A DNA stretch of 64,000 nt, from contig NZ_JADIKC010000003.1 in the NCBI RefSeq assembly GCF_016905005.1, positions 620,001 through 684,000 of the forward strand, written 5' to 3'. Both the position numbers and the translations under genes were made by a program. Shown one piece after another: positions 16,522-26,949 of this stretch. Under the pieces are notes generated by a model, which ran no database searches, was not told where the DNA came from, and worked only from the letters and a program-made list of their open reading frames with translations. The DNA is from Dyella kyungheensis. GTDB taxonomy: Bacteria; Pseudomonadota; Gammaproteobacteria; Xanthomonadales; Rhodanobacteraceae. Positions within the stretch are counted from its first letter, which is position 1, and each line of letters starts with the position of its first letter.

Positions 16522-16953
16522 ATGGGATCGCGTTACAAGCAGGACCGCTGGTACTGGCCGACCTTCGGAAACATCGCCGATGCCGAGCAGGCATCCAATC
16601 AGGGCGTCTGGGCCGCAGCGTTCTGTGCGGTCGTGACGGCCGTCGTCGCCACCATCAGCTTGCTGTCCAGTCACAGCGTGATGGGGATCAATTCGCTCGC
16701 CTACGTCGACGCCGTGTTGCTGGTCATCATCGCCTGGCGCATCCGGCGTCGCTCGCGGGTGTTCGCGGTGATCGGTCTGGCGTTGTTTGTCGCGGAGAAG
16801 ATTTTCCAGTTTGCCACGCAGCCGCAGGCTTACTTTGGAATCTTGATGGCCGTGGCGCTGCTGTTCTGCTTCATCAATGGCGTGCGCGGCACGTTTGCCT
16901 ACCATCGCATGCTCGCGGCCAAGGCACAGGAGCCTGCTGTCGCAAACGCCTGA
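16522..16953 (+). CDS. Small integral membrane protein
   Basis: 143 aa with about four hydrophobic segments (roughly 27-48, 56-74, 79-98, 103-123) and a basic connector WRIRRRSRVF. Starts MGSRYKQDRWYWPTFG. GGGGGAG lies immediately before the ATG at 16522; a frame extension to a GTG at 16492 is less likely. No named family recognised. Shares the upstream region with the chitinase gene. Confidence 0.7.
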   Translation: MGSRYKQDRWYWPTFGNIADAEQASNQGVWAAAFCAVVTAVVATISLLSSHSVMGINSLAYVDAVLLVIIAWRIRRRSRVFAVIGLALFVAEKIFQFATQPQAYFGILMAVALLFCFINGVRGTFAYHRMLAAKAQEPAVANA

Positions 16954-16973
16954 CGTGCTGCATGGCCTTCAAC

Positions 16974-17005
16974 AAAAAAGGGCTCCGCATGCGGAGCCCT
17001 TTTTC
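16974..17005. terminator. Bidirectional Rho-independent terminator
   Basis: AAAAAGGGCTCCGC / GCGGAGCCCTTTTT is a perfect stem with A- and T-runs on both sides. It separates the converging membrane-protein and gcvP genes and can serve both. Confidence 0.9.
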
Positions 17006-17025
17006 CATTCACGCTGCAGGAAAGA

Positions 17026-19917
<2,892 letters not shown>

Positions 19918-19972
19918 GACAGGGGCGTCCGGAAATGGCCCATACAGGCCGGACGTGCAAGCCGCACGTGGA

Positions 19973-20148
19973 GCGCCCCTCTGTCCTTTTGCCTGAGAGT
20001 TTGGAAGCGACGGCTCAGCGAGCTTGGCTTCGTGCCCCTTCGGCGCCGGATTCAACCGGTCTCTCCAGAGTGTTCGTGCGGGTGATGGTCTGGGGCCTGA
20101 GCGATTACGGGCGTTACGCCGTCGGCAGCAGCTTGCGCTGCTTCTCCC
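19973..20148 (-). promoter_or_regulatory. Tandem glycine riboswitch upstream of gcvP
   Basis: On the minus strand the leader shows the two-aptamer layout. The first aptamer opens with GGGAGAAGC and ends CTCAGGCCCCAGACC. The second contains ACTCTGGAGAGACCGG, a GCCGAAGGGGCA hairpin, and the conserved AAACTCTCAGGCAAAAGGAC followed by AGAGGGG. Between it and the ATG, AGGGGCG (19972-19978) can pair with CGCCCCT (19920-19926), and a CGTCCGG/CCGGACG stem lies inside, a likely expression platform controlling initiation. Glycine is expected to turn gcvP on. Confidence 0.9.
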
Positions 20149-20268
20149 ACCACACGCTAAACGGCGATTATAAGATGCCTTGGCCGGGAATGCCTCCCCA
20201 GCCGCCGGCTCATGTGGCGGGAGTCTCAAACGGCATAAGATGGCGGCCTCGCCTTACTGGACCCCACC

Positions 20269-20688
20269 ATGTCCAAGCCCCCGTTCCAACTGGCCCGGAT
20301 CGATCACGTGGTGCTGCGCGTGCGCGACACCGAGGCCATGCAGCGTTTCTATTGCGAGGTGCTCGGTTGTCGCGAGGAACGTCGCCAGGACGAGATCGGC
20401 CTGGTCCAGCTGCGCGCCGGCGATTCGCTGATCGACCTGGTGGCGCTGGACAGCAAGCTCGGCCGGCTGGGCGGCGCGGGGCCGGGCGAACAGGGGCACA
20501 ACATGGATCACCTGTGCCTGCAGGTGGAAAATTACGACGAGGCGGCCATCGTGGCGCACCTCAAGGCGCATGGCGTGCGCGTGGGGGACATCGGTTCGCG
20601 CTATGGGGCGAAGGGCGAGGGGCCGTCGATCTACCTGTATGACCCGCAGGGGAACATGGTGGAGTTGAAGGGGCCCGCCGGGGGCTGA
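20269..20688 (+). CDS. VOC/glyoxalase-fold protein
   Basis: 139 aa with two beta-alpha-beta-beta-beta units: IDHVVLRVRDTEAMQRFYCEVLG (10-32, described in two parts) and NMDHLCLQVENYDEA (~83-97), ending SIYLYDPQGNMVELKG. Likely metal ligands are His13, Glu or His of the second HLCL segment, and Glu near the C-terminus (MVELK). Substrate not predictable; the family includes glyoxalases, dioxygenases and resistance proteins. Confidence 0.85.
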   Translation: MSKPPFQLARIDHVVLRVRDTEAMQRFYCEVLGCREERRQDEIGLVQLRAGDSLIDLVALDSKLGRLGGAGPGEQGHNMDHLCLQVENYDEAAIVAHLKAHGVRVGDIGSRYGAKGEGPSIYLYDPQGNMVELKGPAGG

Positions 20689-20722
20689 AAGGCGTGAGGG
20701 TTTGTTGCTGCTTCGGACGCGT

Positions 20723-20829
20723 CGCTACTGGATTCCGGCCTGCGCCGGAATGACGAGCAGGAAAGGTGACGCAATGAGCGGCCTTCCTATCCCTCTCGTC
20801 ATTCCGGCGCAGGCCGGAATCCAGTAGCG
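20723..20829. repeat. Inverted pair of ~33-bp extragenic repeats
   Basis: CTACTGGATTCCGGCC-TGCGCCGGAATGACGAG at 20723-20757 returns in inverse orientation at 20795-20829. The same element occurs as pairs at 29921-30055 and 52996-53123. Here it lies between converging genes, and each half is itself a hairpin (TTCCGGC/GCCGGAA), so it may also stop transcription. Confidence 0.9.
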
Positions 20830-20867
20830 ATATCCTGCATCCGGGCGATCAGTTCACCGGAAGCAGC

Positions 20868-21467
20868 CTATCCCTGCGGAACTCCCGTCATATCCGGCAA
20901 GTGATGCGCAATGCCCTTGTGGCAATCGATGCAGGTCTTCTCGCCAGAGCCAAGCCAGCGCTTGTGGATCTCCGCCGCACGCGTCGATTGCCGCGTCAAA
21001 TCCATCGACGTGTAGTTATGGCAATTTCGACACTCCAGCGAATCGTTGGCTTTCAATCGCGCCCATTCGTGCTGGGCCAGTTCCAGCCGGTGATCGAGGA
21101 ATTTCTCGCGCGTGTCCACGGTGCCGAAAATCTTGCCGTAGACCTCCTTGGAGGCCTGCATCTTGCGCGCGATCTTGTCCGTCCACTGATGCGGCACATG
21201 GCAGTCGGGACAGGTCGCCCGCACGCCCGAGCGGTTGGTGTAGTGGATGGTCGTCTTCAATTCCTGGAAGACGTTGTCGCGCATTTCATGGCAGCCGGTG
21301 CAGAACGCCTCGGTGTTGGTCAGCTCCAATCCCGTGTTGAATGCGCCCCAGAACAGCACGCCCGCGATGAACCCGCCCAGCGTGAGAAAGCCCAGGCTGT
21401 AATGGATGCTGGGGCGGCGGATGGTCCGCCACAACGCGGCGAGCCATCGCTTGATTCGTGGCCACAT
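20868..21467 (-). CDS. napC: Tetrahaem cytochrome c NapC
   Basis: 199 aa, NapC/NirT family. One N-terminal membrane anchor (about 24-46; [17 protein letters not shown]) and four CxxCH haem sites: CTGCH, CPDCH, CRNCH, CIDCH. It passes electrons from membrane quinol to the periplasmic NapAB complex. The ATG at 21467 is 2 bases after the napB stop; the longer frame to 21689 is shadow of napB. Last gene of napEDABC. Confidence 0.96.
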   Translation of the reverse strand: MWPRIKRWLAALWRTIRRPSIHYSLGFLTLGGFIAGVLFWGAFNTGLELTNTEAFCTGCHEMRDNVFQELKTTIHYTNRSGVRATCPDCHVPHQWTDKIARKMQASKEVYGKIFGTVDTREKFLDHRLELAQHEWARLKANDSLECRNCHNYTSMDLTRQSTRAAEIHKRWLGSGEKTCIDCHKGIAHHLPDMTGVPQG

Positions 21468-21469
21468 GG

Positions 21470-22033
21470 TCAGTTCGCCTTCTTGTCGTGTTCTTCGGAC
21501 AGGATGCTGTCGATATCCTTGAAGTTGTTGGCGACGAGTGGCTTGGCGTCGGTCTGCACCACGTGGCACTGGTTGCAGAAATATCGGCGCGGCGAAATGG
21601 TGGCGAGGAACTGGTCGTTGCGATCCATGTAATGGGTGACGCTGACCGGCGGCGCCTGGAACTTGTCCGCGTTGGCGCGTGCGTGGCACAGCAGGCAGCG
21701 GTTGGAATTCTTGTCGATCTGGTAGTTGTCGATGGAATGCGGGATCGTCGGCGGCTGCATCGGATAGGCGCGGACGCGCTTGATGTCCGCGTTCTCCACG
21801 CGGGCCATCAACGGTGCGGCGATCTCCTGGTTCACCGGCGCGCCGCGGCGGATGGCGTCGATCTGATCGCCTGCGTGCACGGGTTCGGCGGTGCTGGCGA
21901 TGGCCGGTGAGGCGGTGGGCGGGGAGGAGACCACGCGTGGCTCCGGCGAGGATTTCCGGCCCACGGCAAATCCAATGGCGGCCGCGACCAGCACGACCAG
22001 TGCAAGGATGACGATCAAAGGCTTCTGTCGCAT
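21470..22033 (-). CDS. napB: Dihaem cytochrome c NapB
   Basis: 187 aa, small subunit of periplasmic nitrate reductase. N-terminal hydrophobic segment (5-26) exports or anchors it; two haem sites CLLCH and CNQCH lie at about 115 and 155, and the [19 protein letters not shown] segment between them is typical of NapB. The ATG at 22033 lies 10 bases after napA. Confidence 0.95.
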   Translation of the reverse strand: MRQKPLIVILALVVLVAAAIGFAVGRKSSPEPRVVSSPPTASPAIASTAEPVHAGDQIDAIRRGAPVNQEIAAPLMARVENADIKRVRAYPMQPPTIPHSIDNYQIDKNSNRCLLCHARANADKFQAPPVSVTHYMDRNDQFLATISPRRYFCNQCHVVQTDAKPLVANNFKDIDSILSEEHDKKAN

Positions 22034-22043
22034 CGTAATCTCC

Positions 22044-24545
22044 CTAGACCGCCACGACTTTGACCGCGCACTTCTTGTAATCGGTCTGCTTGGAGATCGG
22101 GTCGGTGGCATCCAGCGTCACCTTGTTGATCAGCTGGCCGGCATCGAACCACGGTACGAACACCAAGCCCTGCGGTGGCTTGTTGCGGCCGCGCGTCTCA
22201 ACGCGTGAACGCATTTCGCCACGGCGCGAGATCACCTTCACCTCGTCGCCGCGCTTGAGTCCGCGCGAGCGGGCGTCGTCCGGGTTCATGAACACCACGG
22301 CTTCGGGGAACGCGCGATACAACTCGGGCACGCGCATGGTCATCGAACCCGAGTGCCAGTGCTCCAGCACGCGGCCGGTCGCCAGCCACAGGTCGTATTC
22401 CTTGTCCGGTATTTCGGGCGGCGCCTCGTACGGCAGGGCCCAGATCACGGCGCGCCCGTCCGGGTTGCCGTAGAACTGGAACTCCGTGCCGGCTTTCACA
22501 TAAGGGTCGGAGCCTTCGCGATAACGCCAGCGCGTTTCCTTGCCATCGACCACCGGCCAGCGCAGGCCGTGCGCCTTGTGATAATCGTCGAACGGCGCGA
22601 GGTCATGGCCGTGACCGCGACCGAAGGTGGCGTATTCCTCGAACAAGCCCTTCTGCACGTAGAAGCCGAACGCGGCGGCCTCGTCGTTGTCGTATCCCGC
22701 TTCCATTTCCGTGGTGGGGAACTTGTCGACGTTGCCGTTCTTGAACAGCACGTCGAACAAGGTCTTGCCCTTGAACTGCGGATTGGCGGCGAGGATCTCG
22801 GCCGGCCAGCATTCGTCGGTGGTGAAGCGTTTGGAGAATTCCATCAGCTGCCACAGATCCGAACGGGCCTGCCCCGGCGCTTTGACCAACTGGTGCCAGA
22901 ACTGCGTGCGCCGCTCGGCGTTGCCGTAGGCGCCTTCTTTCTCCACCCACATGGCAGCAGGAAGAATCAGGTCGGCCGACTGCGCGGTGACCGTGGGATA
23001 GGCATCGGACACCACCACGAAGTTGCGTGGATCGCGATAGCCCGCGTACGTCTCCTGCATCAGGTTCGCGCCGGCCTGCACGTTGTTGTTGCACAACACC
23101 CAATAGGCGTTGAGCTTGCCGTCGCGCAGCATGCGGTTCTGCTGCACGGCGTGGTAGCCCGGTTTCGGCTGGATGATGCCGTGCGGGATCTTCCAGATCT
23201 CCTCGGCATGCTTGCGATGCTCCGGATTGGTCACCACCATGTCGGCCGGCAGGCGGTGGCTGAACACGCCCACTTCGCGCGCCGTTCCACAGGCGGACGG
23301 CTGGCCGGTCAGCGAGAACGGGCTGTTGCCCGGCGTGGAGATCTTTCCCGTCAGCAGGTGGATGTTGTAGACCATGTTGTTGGCCCACGTGCCGCGCGTG
23401 TGCTGGTTGAAGCCCATGGTCCAGAACGACACCACCTTGATGTTCGGATTGGCGTACAGCTCGGCCAGCTGTTCCAGCCAGCCTTTGTCCACGCCGGTCA
23501 TTTCCACGGTTTTTTCGAGCGTGTAGGGCGCGACGAACGCGGCAAACTGCGCGAAGTCGATCGGCTCGCTGCCAGTCGGGTCCTTCGAATTCTTGGCGTT
23601 CTCCTCCAGCGGGTTATCCGGACGCAGTCCGTAGCCGATGTCGGTGACGCCGCGCTTGAAGGTGGTGTGCTTGTCGACGAAATCCTTGTTGACGCGGTTG
23701 GTCTTGATGATGTGGTTGGCGATGTAGTTGAGGATCACCAGGTCCGTCTGCGGCGTGAACACGATCGGAATATCGGCCAGCTCGAAGCTGCGATGCTCGA
23801 ACGTCGACAACACGGCTACCTTGACGTTGGGGTTGGACAATCGCCGGTCGGTCACGCGCGTCCACAGGATCGGGTGCATCTCCGCCATGTTCGAGCCCCA
23901 CAGCACGAACGCATCGGTGGCTTCGATGTCGTCGTAGCAGCCCATCGGCTCGTCCATGCCGAACGTGCGCATGAAGCCCATCACGGCGGAGGCCATGCAG
24001 TGGCGTGCATTGGGGTCGAGCGTGTTGCTGCGGAAGCCGCCCTTGAGCAACTTGTTGGCGGCGTAGCCTTCCCATACCGTCCATTGGCCGGAGCCGAACA
24101 TGCCCACGGCTTCCGGGCCCTTTTCCTTCAGCACGCGCTTGAATTGCTGCGCCATGACATCAAAGGCTTCGTCCCAGCTGACTTCGGTAAACGTGCCGTC
24201 CTTCGCGTAGACGCCGTTCTTCTTGCGCAGCATGGGCGCGGTGAGGCGGTCGGCGCCGTACATGATCTTGGAGAGGAAATAGCCCTTCACGCAATTGATG
24301 CCGCGATTGACCTCGGACAGCTGGTCGCCGTGGGTCGCTACCACGCGGCCATCCTTCACCGCCACGTTGACGCCGCAGCCGGTGCCGCAGAATCGACACG
24401 GTGCCTTGCTCCATTTGAGCTGGACCATGTCGCCTTCGAGCAGGACGTTGGTCGCGCTCGCCGGCAGGGCCAGCCCGGCCACGTTTGCCGCCACCGCCAC
24501 GGCGGTGTTGCGGATGAATTCGCGTCGCGTCATGGACAAAGTCAT
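22044..24545 (-). CDS. napA: Periplasmic nitrate reductase catalytic subunit NapA
   Basis: 833 aa. It reduces nitrate to nitrite with Mo-bis-MGD and one [4Fe-4S]. The N-terminus bears a Tat signal ([10 protein letters not shown]). Cluster cysteines are C50, C53, C57 and C85 (CRFCGTGC...GINC). The Mo ligand is Cys183 in [11 protein letters not shown]. The C-terminus ([13 protein letters not shown]) is the MGD-binding end. The ATG at 24545 overlaps napD by ATGA; a frame extension to 25058 covers napD and is not coding. Confidence 0.97.
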   Translation of the reverse strand: MTLSMTRREFIRNTAVAVAANVAGLALPASATNVLLEGDMVQLKWSKAPCRFCGTGCGVNVAVKDGRVVATHGDQLSEVNRGINCVKGYFLSKIMYGADRLTAPMLRKKNGVYAKDGTFTEVSWDEAFDVMAQQFKRVLKEKGPEAVGMFGSGQWTVWEGYAANKLLKGGFRSNTLDPNARHCMASAVMGFMRTFGMDEPMGCYDDIEATDAFVLWGSNMAEMHPILWTRVTDRRLSNPNVKVAVLSTFEHRSFELADIPIVFTPQTDLVILNYIANHIIKTNRVNKDFVDKHTTFKRGVTDIGYGLRPDNPLEENAKNSKDPTGSEPIDFAQFAAFVAPYTLEKTVEMTGVDKGWLEQLAELYANPNIKVVSFWTMGFNQHTRGTWANNMVYNIHLLTGKISTPGNSPFSLTGQPSACGTAREVGVFSHRLPADMVVTNPEHRKHAEEIWKIPHGIIQPKPGYHAVQQNRMLRDGKLNAYWVLCNNNVQAGANLMQETYAGYRDPRNFVVVSDAYPTVTAQSADLILPAAMWVEKEGAYGNAERRTQFWHQLVKAPGQARSDLWQLMEFSKRFTTDECWPAEILAANPQFKGKTLFDVLFKNGNVDKFPTTEMEAGYDNDEAAAFGFYVQKGLFEEYATFGRGHGHDLAPFDDYHKAHGLRWPVVDGKETRWRYREGSDPYVKAGTEFQFYGNPDGRAVIWALPYEAPPEIPDKEYDLWLATGRVLEHWHSGSMTMRVPELYRAFPEAVVFMNPDDARSRGLKRGDEVKVISRRGEMRSRVETRGRNKPPQGLVFVPWFDAGQLINKVTLDATDPISKQTDYKKCAVKVVAV

Positions 24546-24838
24546 ACGCCGGCTCCCTGAAGTGATGCGTCCGAAGACACGAGTTCGTCCATGACGTCGT
24601 GAGACTCCACATGGTGGTAGATCAACGACACGTTGATGATGCCGGGCAGCGCTTCCATCGCTTCGATGTGATCCATCACGGCACGCTGGTTGTCGGTTTC
24701 GCACACCATCACGCAGCGACATTCGCCCTGGATGGCAATCTCCAGGGTGTCGCGAAGCTCGACAAAGGCGGTGAGAACATCGACCGCATCGGGCCGGTGC
24801 AGCACGACCAGGCTGGAGATGTGATGTTCGTCCTTCAT
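24542..24838 (-). CDS. napD: NapA Tat-signal chaperone NapD
   Basis: 98 aa, a cytoplasmic ferredoxin-like-fold chaperone that binds the NapA twin-arginine signal. The family pattern is visible: [20 protein letters not shown], then [20 protein letters not shown] and [15 protein letters not shown]. Starts at ATG 24838, 27 bases after napE, and overlaps napA by 4 bases. Confidence 0.93.
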   Translation of the reverse strand: MKDEHHISSLVVLHRPDAVDVLTAFVELRDTLEIAIQGECRCVMVCETDNQRAVMDHIEAMEALPGIINVSLIYHHVESHDVMDELVSSDASLQGAGV

Positions 24839-24865
24839 GGCATTCCCCTGCAGGATGGCGCGACC

Positions 24866-25024
24866 TCAGACGTGAGGCGGTCCGCTGACGAACATTTGCC
24901 AGAACCACACGGCGAAACCGAACGCTGCGATGAACATCACCGACAGCACGGGAAACAACAGGAGCAGCAACAGGAAGGTCATCCGTTCCTGTTTGCGGGT
25001 GTCGACGACCGTGCTGGGTTCCAC
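24866..25024 (-). CDS. napE: NapE small membrane protein
   Basis: A 52-aa protein too short for most gene callers. From the GTG at 25024 it reads [16 protein letters not shown], one membrane helix ([19 protein letters not shown]) and the tail [10 protein letters not shown], closely matching NapE with its FPxLSV, YGFxVW and GPP elements. GGAGG lies 5 bases before this GTG; an ATG at 25036 lacks a ribosome site. NapE is the first gene of napEDABC; its exact role is unknown. Confidence 0.85.
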   Translation of the reverse strand: MEPSTVVDTRKQERMTFLLLLLLFPVLSVMFIAAFGFAVWFWQMFVSGPPHV

Positions 25025-25098
25025 GCGCACCTCCATCAAGCAGGACGGCGATACTCAAGATCTGCGCGGTAAACTAAAACATTCGTTCCCCTGGGCGG

Positions 25099-25112
25099 CT
25101 GATCTGGATCAG
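25099..25112. promoter_or_regulatory. FNR-like box upstream of napE
   Basis: CTGATCTGGATCAG matches the FNR/Anr consensus TTGAT-N4-ATCAA at 8 of 10 defined bases. On the minus strand TAGTTT (25071-25076) sits where a -10 would be if the box is centred at -41.5, giving a start near 25064, 40 bases before napE. This suggests activation at low oxygen. The box also lies 114 bases upstream of the divergent gene. Confidence 0.55.
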
Positions 25113-25225
25113 CCAGGTAGTGCCAAGCCATGCCCGGCAAGGCATGCTTTCGCGCGCTTCCCGAGTGTACGCTTCCTGTTTTTCCGCAGCGGTGAAAGCC
25201 GTGTGAATTCACAAGAGGATCTGGC

Positions 25226-25762
25226 ATGGCAAGGCAGACGTGGAATCGATTTGCCCTGGGCTTCGTGTTGCTTGGCGCATGCGGGATCCTTGCGGTGCAC
25301 GCGGCGGAAGCTCCTGTCACGACAGGCACGGCAACGGTGCAGCTGGTCGCGCCGGGCAAGCCCGCTTTGTCGCTGGATGCGAAAACGCTGGCCGGCATGC
25401 CACATGAGCAGGTGACCGCCGCGGCGCATGACGAGCCGGCCAGCCAATGGGGCGGCGTTCGTCTCGAAGACATCTTGTCGCGGGCCGGCGTGTCGCTCGA
25501 CAAGCCCCTGCGAGGCAAGGCGCTGGCCTCGTTCGTGCGCGTCACGGCCGCCGATCAGTACCAAGTGGTGTTTGGATTGGCCGACCTGGATGCCACGCTG
25601 GGTCACACGCAGGTGCTGCTGGTGGATACGCGTGACGGCAAGCCGCTGGACAAGGATGGTCCGCTGCGCCTGCTGGTGCCGGGCGACAAGCGGCCGGCGC
25701 GATGGGTGCGCAACGTGACGATGATCGAGGTGGTGGACGGCGGGACGACGCAGCGTCCTTGA
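25226..25762 (+). CDS. Exported molybdopterin-domain-like protein
   Basis: 178 aa with an N-terminal signal (FALGFVLLGACGILAVHAAEA; cleavage probably after VHA). The mature part resembles the core of the sulfite oxidase-type molybdopterin domain (WGGVRLEDILSRAGV, ADQYQVVFGLADL, PLRLLVPGDKRPARWVRNV). It is about half the usual size and has no cysteine after the signal, so the usual Mo-ligand Cys is missing. Divergent from nap across a shared promoter region. Role unknown; perhaps cofactor or ligand binding only. Confidence 0.65.
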   Translation: MARQTWNRFALGFVLLGACGILAVHAAEAPVTTGTATVQLVAPGKPALSLDAKTLAGMPHEQVTAAAHDEPASQWGGVRLEDILSRAGVSLDKPLRGKALASFVRVTAADQYQVVFGLADLDATLGHTQVLLVDTRDGKPLDKDGPLRLLVPGDKRPARWVRNVTMIEVVDGGTTQRP

Positions 25763-25782
25763 GGTTTGGGCTGCCGAAACCC

Positions 25783-25863
25783 CTGTGGGAGCGCACTTGT
25801 GCGCGACAACCTGGCGGAGCGGAACCGCCGTGGCGGAATGGTCGCGCACAAGTGCGCTCCCAC
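25783..25863. repeat. Single palindromic repeat unit
   Basis: TGTGGGAGCGCACTTGTGCGCGAC and its inverse GTCGCGCACAAGTGCGCTCCCACA flank a CGGAGCGGAACCGCC core. Same family as the six-copy array at 5341-5940. Lies between converging genes. Confidence 0.9.
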
Positions 25864-25873
25864 AAAGGATGCG

Positions 25874-26104
25874 CTAAGTCGCGTCTACGGGCGGCAGCTG
25901 CAGCGCGCTCACTGCTTCCTGCGCGAGCGGGATCAAGCCTTCGCCACCGTCAGCAAGGTAGCTCTTCAGCTGCCGCCGCATGACCGGATCCCAGAATCGC
26001 GTCAGGTGATCGCGCACACTCGCCACCGCCGCCGCGTGATCGGGCTCGACGGTGAAATAGGTGGCGATGTCGTTCGCCATGGTGATCAGTCGTTCGATTC
26101 TCAT
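25874..26104 (-). CDS. fdsD: Formate dehydrogenase delta subunit FdsD
   Basis: 76 aa. Pattern MRIERLITMANDIATYF, HLTRFWDPVMRRQL and GLIPLAQEAVSAL matches FdsD, a small protein of NAD-dependent formate dehydrogenases needed for assembly of active enzyme. Overlaps fdhD by ATGA and is the last gene of the fds operon. Confidence 0.92.
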   Translation of the reverse strand: MRIERLITMANDIATYFTVEPDHAAAVASVRDHLTRFWDPVMRRQLKSYLADGGEGLIPLAQEAVSALQLPPVDAT

Positions 26105-26949
26105 GAGTGCTCGCGTGACTCGGCGGCCAGCAGGCGGCCGGGGTGCGTGTAGACGTTGTGGCTGCCGGGTCGGGCAAAGCCGACCAGGGTGATGCCTGCG
26201 CTGCGCGCCAGTTCGATGGCCAGTGCGGTGGGCGCGGAAATGGCGGCCAGCAGGGCGATGCCGGCGCTGGCGGCCTTGGTGACCATTTCGTAGCTGGCGC
26301 GGCTGGTGACCAGGGCGAAGCCGGTGTTGACGTCGATGCCGGCGCGATGGATCGCGCCGATGAGTTTATCCAGCGCGTTATGGCGGCCCACGTCTTCGCG
26401 GACGAGGAGAATGCGTCCCGCCGTATCGGCCCATGCGGCCGCGTGCACGGCACCGGTGGCCAGGTTCATCGGCTGGCGTTCCTTCAGCTCCCGCAGCGCG
26501 GCCTCGAGTGCGTCGCGCGAAATCGCCACGCCTTCGCCCACCGCACCGTCGTGGCGCACGGCGTTTTCCAGTTCCCGCGTGCCGCAGATGCCGCAGCCGC
26601 TGCGGCCGGGCAGCAGGCGCTGGCGTTCCTGGTCCAGATGGGCGCCGGGTGCGTTGTCGGTGACGCGCATCGACAGTTCGATGCCTTCGATCAGCGCATG
26701 CGTTTCCAGCTGCAGCAACTGTGACGGGTCGCCGATCAGCCGCTCGGTCAGCGAGAAACCCAGCGCGAAATCGTCCAGGTCGTGCGGCGAGGCCATCATC
26801 ACCGCGAAGGTGGCGCCGTTGTAGACCATCGCCACCGGCACTTCCTCGGCAATGCAATCGTCCTCGTGCGAGGAGGCGCCGTTTCGCCAGCGGTCCACCG
26901 CACGCACGGCGTAGCCGCGGGAGGTTTCTTCCTGTTCGACGCTGCTCAA
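26101..26949 (-). CDS. fdhD: Formate dehydrogenase accessory sulfurtransferase FdhD (FdsC)
   Basis: 282 aa from a TTG at 26949 that overlaps the fdsA stop (TTGA). The catalytic CxxC is CGIC in GRSGCGICGTREL. Other family text is ALGFSLTERLI, LVREDVGRHNALDKLIG and NTGFALVTSRASYEMV. FdhD transfers sulfur from a cysteine desulfurase to the Mo-bis-MGD cofactor, which FdsA needs. No ATG is available before MVYNGATF, so the non-ATG start is likely. Confidence 0.93.
   Translation of the reverse strand: MSSVEQEETSRGYAVRAVDRWRNGASSHEDDCIAEEVPVAMVYNGATFAVMMASPHDLDDFALGFSLTERLIGDPSQLLQLETHALIEGIELSMRVTDNAPGAHLDQERQRLLPGRSGCGICGTRELENAVRHDGAVGEGVAISRDALEAALRELKERQPMNLATGAVHAAAWADTAGRILLVREDVGRHNALDKLIGAIHRAGIDVNTGFALVTSRASYEMVTKAASAGIALLAAISAPTALAIELARSAGITLVGFARPGSHNVYTHPGRLLAAESREHS

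Noticed and set aside
22353-24560. 735-codon frame opposite napA, and similar frames at 26721-29282 (fdsA) and 30058-31758 (fdsB)
   Set aside because: Antisense shadows of well-supported genes with biased composition and no ribosome sites.
20868-25024. napF, napG or napH genes in the nap operon
   Set aside because: Looked for ferredoxin-type subunits; none present between napE and napC or just beyond.
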